DNA from: Berghia stephanieae
Lineage: Eukaryota > Mollusca > Gastropoda > Nudibranchia > Aeolidiidae
Assembly (NCBI GenBank): GCA_034508935.3
Contig: CM067445.1
Coordinates: forward strand, 22,156,723-22,220,722
Reading direction: 5' to 3'
DNA length: 64,000 nucleotides
In this document: positions 12,543-22,097 of the stretch, one piece after another
Numbering within the stretch: position 1 is the first letter of the stretch
How the letters are laid out: every line of letters starts with the position of its first letter
Made by a program: the position numbers and the translations under genes
Notes under the pieces: generated by a model
Told to the model about the DNA's origin: nothing
The model's input: the letters and a program-made list of their open reading frames with translations, nothing else
The model's database searches: none

Positions 12543-15354
12543 CATCATCATCATCATCATCATCATCAACATCAAAAAGAACTCTCCAAATATCACCAAA
12601 GCTTTGAAAGAAATAAAATCTGATTCAAAATAAACATTCCCCACAGTTATCGTCCCCTTGGCATGTAATCGCGTAACAAATCCGGTCACACTTCAAGAAT
12701 CCAATCCCTCAAAAGCCATTTATCCGTTTGGGTATCAAGATATCAGAAAGACCGTTTGATTGGAGTGGCCAAACCCTTGGACATGACGACCGTTTGAGTC
12801 TTGAGTGGGCCGACACAGACAGTGGTTACGGGAATCGAGACTGGTGCGGTGATTTATAGATAATCTAAGGATTGTGTCGTTGTCTGGGTCAGTTTGATCT
12901 ATCTTTAAGATTTAGACCTCTAGATTCTGCGATGATTTCTCCAAAATCCGTGTTCAACAGATGATTATTATTTATCATCTGTTGAACACGGACCTTTGGA
13001 GTAATTATACGACATGCTCGACATGCTCGTAAAAGCGAAACCATTACAATGGAAAGGAGGGCTTGGGGGGAGCTATTAATTGCCATATTGTCTTATAAAT
13101 CATATAGATAGTATGCGCTTGGCTAAGAAGCTCATAACATTGCCATCCGGAAGTATAACGGACCACACACAAAACTGTGTGTAAACATGAACGTACATAG
13201 TGTGGTTGATACAGTGTAGTGAGAAGTACTCACAAACGCGGATGGCAAAATACAATAACAAAGGCTTGAATGACGTCATCTTCATTCTATCTATATCCCA
13301 TGTGTGGACATCTGAACAAGGGATCGAAGCTGTTGATCGTCCATGCACTGTTTCCTCTTATTTTAAGTAAATGGACTGTACATAAAATATTATGTTCTGG
13401 GCAATAGTCAGCAAACGTCGTATATTGATATCCCCTTATAGATAGTTCGAAGATGACGTCAGTCAGGTCTTTGTTATTGTTTTTTGCCATCCGCGTTTAT
13501 GAGTAATGCTCACTGAACTGTATTAACCAGACTATAAAAGTTCATGGTTACACAGAGTTTGCGTGTTGGTCCGTTATACTTCCGGATGGCAATGTTGTGA
13601 ACTCCTTGGCCAAGCGCATTCTATCTATAAGTCTGATAACCCAAAAGTGTTATAGTATCGCTGTTGTAATGAAAATTGTCTCAAACCAATATAAAATATT
13701 TTCCTTTACAATAACGTTATAATAAGCCCGAAATTGAAAAAGAGTTTGTCCCGGTTTCCGTAAAGCTATGCACCATAAAACAATTGTAATCTACCATCTG
13801 AAATTCGACGAAAGTCAAGTTGTCGCAAAGGACTTTTTGACAGACCTAATGTCGTAATTATTAAACTTGGTCAATCAATATTAGGTTAGAATAAAAGGAA
13901 AGCAGAAATAATCTGAGAAAAAGTGGAGCTAATCATTATAAGAACCATTTATTACTTTGGACTCTGGTTGGAATGCTACTGGCCCCCTAATGATTGTTTA
14001 TATAGATAGAATGAAGATGACGTCACTCAGCTCTTTATTATTGGTTTGTTTTTTGGGGTTTTTTTCATCCACGTTTATGAGTAATTCTCACTAAACTGTA
14101 TTAACAGACTATAAACGACCAAGATCACACATAGCTTTTTGTTTTGGTCCGTTATATAGATAGAATGCGCTTGGCCAAGGAGTTCACAACATTGCCATCC
14201 GGAAGTATAACGGACCAACACACAAACTCTGTTTAACCCTGAACTTTTATAGTCTGGTTAATACCGTTTAGTGAGAAAAACTCACAAACGCAGATGGCAA
14301 AAACAATAACAAAGGCCTGAGTGACGTCATCTGCATACTATCTATATCCAGATGGCAATGTGAGTTTCTTAGCCAAGCGCACACAACCTATAGATAGTAT
14401 GCACTTGGCTAAGAAGCTCATAACATTGCCATCCGGAAGTATAACGGACCAACACACAAAACTGTGTGTATCCATGAACGTTTATAGTCGGGTTAATACA
14501 GTTCAGTGAGCATTACTCATAAACGCGGATGGCAAAAAACAATAACAAAGACCTGAGTGACGTCATCTTCGAACTATCTATAGATAGAATGCGCTTGGCC
14601 AAGGAGTTCACAACATTGCCATCCGGAAGTATAACGGACCAACACACAAACTCCTGTGTAACCATGAACTTTTATAGTCTGGTTAATACAGTTTAGTGAG
14701 AACAACTCACAAACGTGGATGGCAAAAACAATAACAAAGGCCTGAGTGACGTCATCTGCATACTATCTATAGAAGTATTCTTGGAAAACATACATACATA
14801 TTCATACCCCCCCCCCCCCCCTCTTCGGCATACACATTATAAATAATGATATAAAATAATACAAAATGGATTTATTATTTTAAAAAAGAAAAAGAGAAGA
14901 AAATACACAGTTATCGGATCGGGGTGACTAAAACCCTCACCTTGGCAAAAACTCATGTTTTTTTTTGTTTTTTTTGTTTTTTTTTCCAAGTTAAGGGTAA
15001 TTTAAATCGGTCGATATTTGAAGAACGAGTTTTCTGGCCAAATGTATGAAAATGAGTTTTTCCAGAGTACGACAGTTAACTGGTTAAAGAGAGAGAAAAA
15101 ATTCAACTCTTTGAACTTATCATCCGCAATAATGGACAATTATTTTTTTGATTAAAGGAACTCACAAGCAATTTATATAATCTTATACAGTTTAAAAAAA
15201 AAGAAAAAGTGATTGTTTTATCTTTTAGGCAAACTGACAACTAAGTATCAAGTGGATCTCATACGACAACACCTCTTGAGTCGGTCACGGCACGGCAAGA
15301 AAACGTTTTATGGCAAATCAAGTCGGTAAGTTCATAACCATTATTAATATTATT

Positions 15355-15429
<75 letters not shown>

Positions 15430-15460
15430 GTCGTCGTCGTCGTCGTCGTTGTCGTTGTCG

Positions 15461-15528
<68 letters not shown>

Positions 15529-18500
15529 GTCATCATCATTATTGTCACAACAACCGAATGAAAATGTAAAACAAATATTAAATCCAAACTCACTTTACCC
15601 CACTAACCCCCCCCCCCCCCCCAACCTACTTCTCACGATCAATATATTTATCTCACTAGTGAGGAATATGCGTGCAATCAAGAGATCCTTGACAACGGCC
15701 ATTTTGCATATAATTGCTGTATTAAGGACGTCGACGGAAAGCTGATCTGCTCCACCCAAGGGGATGACCAATGGATCAACATTCTGTACTTCGCCATAAC
15801 TGTCGTCAAGGTAACCTCTATAAATTCGATCAGTATCATATGTTTGAATTACCAGTCGAATACACAATTTAAAAAAAAATATTTTATAGCTGACGACATC
15901 CATTCATCTTTATTCGTATCACTAAATTGTTATAAAAATAAGGTAAGATTTGAAAGATTTAAAATTAAAACTAAGATTGATCGATGGACGTTCCAGTCAT
16001 AAACCCTTTAACAGCAAACAATTTATTACTAACGTCATAAAAACTGGCTTGACGAAATTTTCAGAAATTGCTCTCATTGTTCTTTAAATTCTAAATCAAT
16101 TCAAAGAGAATTCATTTAGAACTGACAAACATAGAAATTCATAATTTTTTTTAATCACAGATATAAATAATTGCAACACAAAATACAAAAAACTGTTTTT
16201 TTTTTCAAAGAAAAAAAATCGACTAAAGATTAAATCAGAAATAACAATTAAGATTTTCATTTTAAAATATGATTATACCGGAAAACAGAAAAGGAGACAA
16301 AACAAAACAAAAACAAAAACAAAGCAAAACAAAAAACAAATCAAAAACAAAACAAAAAAAACCCCAATAAAAATACCCCCCCCCCCAAAAAAAAAAAAAA
16401 AAAAAACAAGAAAAAGAAAAACAAGTAAAAAAAAATAAATGAAAAAATGACAAAAATAGAGAAACAGATTTTAAAAGAAGCAATTTAATGTAAGCTCCTT
16501 GTTTATTGAGGGAAAAAAAGAGTTTGAGCTTCTCTCTTTTTTTCGTGAAATTAAGACCACCTCATTATATCTCCAGATTATGATGTTCCTCTTCTGCCCG
16601 AAGTTCCTGCCCCAGAATTTGTACAGTGTGACATATGCAGCGTCAGAATATGTCATCACTCTGAAGAAAGAACTTAAAATGAAGATTTTTGTTTCAGAAC
16701 AGGTGATTTAACTGTTATCTCTACTAAAGTATCATAATCAAAAAGAAGAAAAGTTCCAATTGTTATAGAAAAACACATGGCAATAAAATATATTATTACA
16801 TTCTCAAACTTTTTCAATTCTAAAGTAATTATTATCAAAACTGTTAATTTGCATGACTTTTTCTTGTTTGGATAAAGACAGTGAAATTTACGACCAGGTT
16901 GTTTTGTAAGAAAGAGCGCCAAGTTAGGTCTTTACCACTATCTGAATAAAGTTGTAGCATTGAATAGTAAAATGTAATAAATTGCAAAGAGAATCCAAAT
17001 TAATTTGTAAACCACGCAATAGAAGTCTGAACAAGTGTGTATGAAATGGTGCCAGACAAAGCAAGAAAGAAGAGTACAAGAAAAACTCTATCTTCCTCGA
17101 CTGGTGCTCATTTTCTGTGTAATTAATCCTTCTTTTCTGTTTTCATTCAGACGGACGCCAACGTTCAGTTCAAAAACCGGGTGACTCTAGAAGACATATG
17201 CGATTGGTGGAAGTTCAGAGAAACTCTTGATTCTTTTCCCACTGATGAAGTCATCCCAATCAAAATGAAGGAACTAAGAATTAAGGTAGCAACCCCTTGT
17301 GAAATGATATTATATCATGATAATAACGAGAAATGAAGTGAGTAGAAAAGTTATAAAAGACAATAGAGAATAAAAACTTCGCGGCAATGGGGTTCGAATC
17401 TACGACCCTACTGTTACGACAACTCCGCCTGGCAGCGAGAGGGACGCTCTGCAATCGACGCCTTCCACCACTCCAAAAAAAAAAAAAGAAAAAAAAAGCG
17501 GTATCAAGCGTGGTATATATATCTAGAGTCCCTCTCCAGACTTCTGGAGGTCATGGGTTCAACACGCAAACGCCGCGATTGCATTCTTAATTAATATTAT
17601 ATCAACATATTATTATCACTTCGTGTACAATTAAGTAGCGCAAGGAATTCTATTCTAATTTGCAATAAGATTTTACTTTCAATAAACTGAGTTATGAAAA
17701 AAAAAAAAACGACAGATTGTGCACAAGTAGACCACATGATTAGCAGCTGCTGTGGGATAGACTTTGTGCACCACACGCCAATAAAACATATTAACTTATA
17801 TCATCGTGATACTCAAATAACGTTTTTGTTGATTAATTAATTAGTTTCCTCAAACAAATGACCATCATAACATTTTATAAATTATATCATTCAGACTCAT
17901 AATAGCCTTGTCGTTGAGTAGGCGAGAGACCTATGGAGATAAAAACTTATTCAAATTAATTCCCCCCCCCCCCCCATCCTGTTTTTCATGTACTTATCAT
18001 TTTTTTAAAAATACCCTTGTTATCTGCAGCAATATTATATTTCATTTTTACACCCCCCCCCCCCCCTAAAAAAACCCAAATAAATACTATTCTTATCTTC
18101 CGTCAGGTGAAAGGCAAGAGAATAATTCCAGAAAACGAGCCACCTACCGGTCTTTTGAGGACAATATATGACAATCTTTTCCGGTGTAAAATAAAAACTT
18201 GGATCCTTTCAAAGAATGTTGTGAAACGAGCATCTACGCCGGAATGGAACCTAAATTCAGACGTAATGTTACCTGGCATATGTGTGTAAAGGTTTGTATG
18301 GGTTACAACCACGCAATGTGATACACTATTTGTTTACTAAGCTTATCCGTGAAGTTGACTTGGTTTGATCAAACAAAATTAATGAAGAACAAGAAAAAAA
18401 AAACAATCACATGAAGAACTAAATAATCATTCACATTTGTTTAGCTTTCGACATGCGTCCTCGTTGTTTGACTTAGCTGTGAGACCTGACTTTTGATAAT

Positions 18501-20928
18501 TTATTTAAGAATTATTGGTAGTACGTTTTGTATTAGACTTATTTTACTTGAGACTTATGAGAGGGAAACAATAATAAAATAAGTAAGCAAAAGCAAGGCA
18601 AAACGTTGAACAATGTGTGTAATCTTAATAACATGATGTTAATTATATTCTAACATTCTCCATTCTTCTATAGGTTCTTGTAAAGGCAATCATGCTGATG
18701 CTGATACCCATCCCATACTACATCCGGCTCATTGTCTACTTCCGTTTCGAGCATGATGAGATGAGTGAACGAAGAGCTGCTCTGCAACGCAACGGCCTTC
18801 ACGAAACGTTCAACTTTTACAAGACTAATGCCATTCAATATCTTACGCCCATGCACGGAATTTTCATTGCTACATACATATTTTATATTCTATGTGGCAT
18901 GGTCATCGCTTTTTCTGACCATGCCTTCAGAGAGAGGCTAAAAGGCGTTGCCAGACACGCTCTCGCAGACTTGAACGCCGTGTCAAGGTCAGGAGTGATG
19001 GGAATCGTCATTCGAACTTTGACATATCCTTTTAAGAGATGTGGTCTTTTGGCTTTTCTAATTGCACCAGCTTATCTTGTTTGTGTTCTTCCATTTTGCA
19101 TTGTGATTCTGACAATATATTGTGTTCCAACAGTTTATCTAACTTTGCGACTTCCTTTTCACGCCAAGAACTTAACCGGCAGCTCGGCTGATTTGGATGA
19201 GCAGAAAAAGAGGAAACTGAAAGGTGTTCAAAAACTTGGTCGCAAGCTTTCTCGGATGGATAGGTCCGCTCATCATGGTGAAAATAAAGACAGCGACGAG
19301 AGCTGTCTCTCTGGAGAGGTGGGTGTGCAGGAATTTCAACAGTATGGAGAATAATTACTTTCTTTTTTTCTATCATTTTCTGTCAGTGCATTTTGTATTC
19401 ACTGGCTCTAGTTTTTGCTGAATCCATTGGATTATTCGTGGAGGTGATGGCGTTTACAATGATGGGTGTGATCGTCAACGCTGGTAGCGTGTTGAAATAC
19501 GTATCTATGGTGCTTTTGGTGTTTGTTTACATGAACGATTGCTATAGCAATGTGTATGAGAATTACCTGACATTCAACAAAACGATTATCGATGACATGA
19601 TTGACAGGACAACCGCTGACCTGAGAAAGATTGCCAGTATGCCATCTTCTATGCAAGCCAACAACGCTTTCACGGTTAGTTGATACTCAGTGAGTTATAT
19701 TCTCCTGAATTCATATTATTCGTTTTGTACATTAAGGCATATTTTTACCATAGAGCTATATTTTAAAAACCGTTTGTTTGCATTAATTTTGCAGCTACAA
19801 GAAACAAAGAACCAAAAGTGTTAATGCCTCTAAGAACCGAAGTTGCAATAGAAAAACACTTCTCATTAAAAACCATTGTGGTATTTTCTTATAGATTGCA
19901 CATTCCGGCAATCCTCTGCATCTTGGTAATTACATATCTATATTCAAACATGGAAAGCAATTGGCACATTGTCAGGGTTTTGAGCGTGGAACACAAAATA
20001 TGGAACTTATTACAAATCATAATTCGAACCCTTTTGATAATTTCTAACGGTTGTACAACTTTAATCTTTTGTGCAGTCAAGATCAAGTCAAAGAACATAG
20101 ATATAATGAAAAAAGGCAGAGATGGAAGGGAAGGCGGCGAATATTCAGGAAATCCATGAGTTATAGCAGTAGTTATCAATACATTGAGTTCTGGATTTAA
20201 ATAATTTACTGGACATGACTTAAACAAAATATGTTTGCTTTACTTTCGCTTTATCACTTTAGATGGATAAATGAGAAACAAACTTGATTGAAAAATAAAA
20301 AGAGGTAGACAGCAAAGAGTCTGTCATAGGTCTCAGGATGTTAACAGAAGATAAATGAAACAAACATTAACTTTCTGAGAGGTTGAGAGGATAATTAGGA
20401 TTGAAGAGCCATGATCATCAATGTCTGCCACATACCACGTACCGTTCCATTATTTCATTCATTTCTTTTAAAATATTTTTCACGTTACTTGATTGTAAAA
20501 AAAAAAAGCAAACGTGTGATTCGTTTCAAATTTCTAATTTCCAGGTTAAATGTGTAGACGAAGACAAAGAATTGGCACCATCTTTAAATTTTGACAAAAG
20601 GACAATCCGATGGCGTCTGGGTCAACTTTTGCTATTTTTAGATTCCTACGACACACCACGCGTTCCGTTGAGATTCTTCAAGAGATTGTGTGAGGTGAGT
20701 ATCTATGATATTCCATAAACTTGTTGAATATCATAATATATAAATAAAGAATAAGAAATGGATAGCCTTTGTATCTCAAACATGAAGAATTCTTTCATTA
20801 ATAGTTGAGCATTGCAATATTGGGACTAATTTTTTTTAAAACAATAGATGATATAAACACACATGTACTAACAAACAAACAAACACACACACACACATTT
20901 CTAATTGAAGAAGAGAGGGAGAGAGAGA

Positions 20929-20991
<63 letters not shown>

Positions 20992-21964
20992 AACCATTTA
21001 AGTATGCAGTTAGGAATATAAACATCTAAACAAATAAATAATACCAATTATCGACAAAACATATTCATTTGACAAGAGAAATCGTCTCCGCTCCCCTTTT
21101 GCAGGTTCGAGTTTATGGAGCTCCAGGTCCTGTGTACATCAACCTACTTGCCGCCACTGGAAAATTTATGATTATTGTCATGTTCCTGATGTTTGTCATG
21201 ATTGTCGTCATGGCGTTTGGAAATGTATATCAGGTAAGCAATCAGAGAGCAGATTGATTGCATATCAAAGTAATCTCATAAATGTGCTACACGATGCACA
21301 TTGTAATGATCTATTTTCTCGTCCTCTCGTTTTCAATGTATGTGTTGTTTGATGCAAGAGAGGGTTCACAGCGGAAAACGCGTACCCTTGTGGAGAATAT
21401 AGGTATAAAAATTGTCCCAACTATCGGGAGCCTCTGTGGTGTAATGGTAGCAAGTCTGATCGGTAATCAGAAGGTCTGAGGTTCGATCCCCAGTCGAGGT
21501 TGACTGATATTTTGGGATGGTTCTTATTCTTGTACTTTTCTTTCTTGCTTTGTCTGGCACCTTTCATATGCACTTATTCGGTTCTTAATGTTCTATTTAG
21601 CTTTGTTGTACTTACTAATATATTTTTTTAATGCGATGTAAGATTTACTAACATTTCTCCACCTTGATATGTACCAATATGATTAATCCATAAAACAAAA
21701 TGTATTAGTAGTGTTTATGACACGTTTCACTTATTTCAAATGGCAACTGCACCACGATTTGCAAATGTTTGTTGCCTTCTCAAGGTGCAGAAAAAAACAA
21801 TGATGTTGTGGTAGTGAACACAACTTTTTAAATAATATGTGTTATAATCCAATGACTGTCACAATCTGATAGATTTTAAGCGGCTGCATCGATTGAGTAA
21901 TAACTACTACAAGTTAAATAGATCAGAGTCGCCAGCATGAATCTTGCTGAAGTGGCTGTGATTC

Positions 21965-22038
<74 letters not shown>

Positions 22039-22048
22039 CATCACCATT

Positions 22049-22097
<49 letters not shown>

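Noticed and set aside
21428-21500. A functional tRNA gene
   Set aside because: A and B boxes are present, but the acceptor-stem halves do not pair and the downstream tail is shared with other copies, so it is a SINE head.
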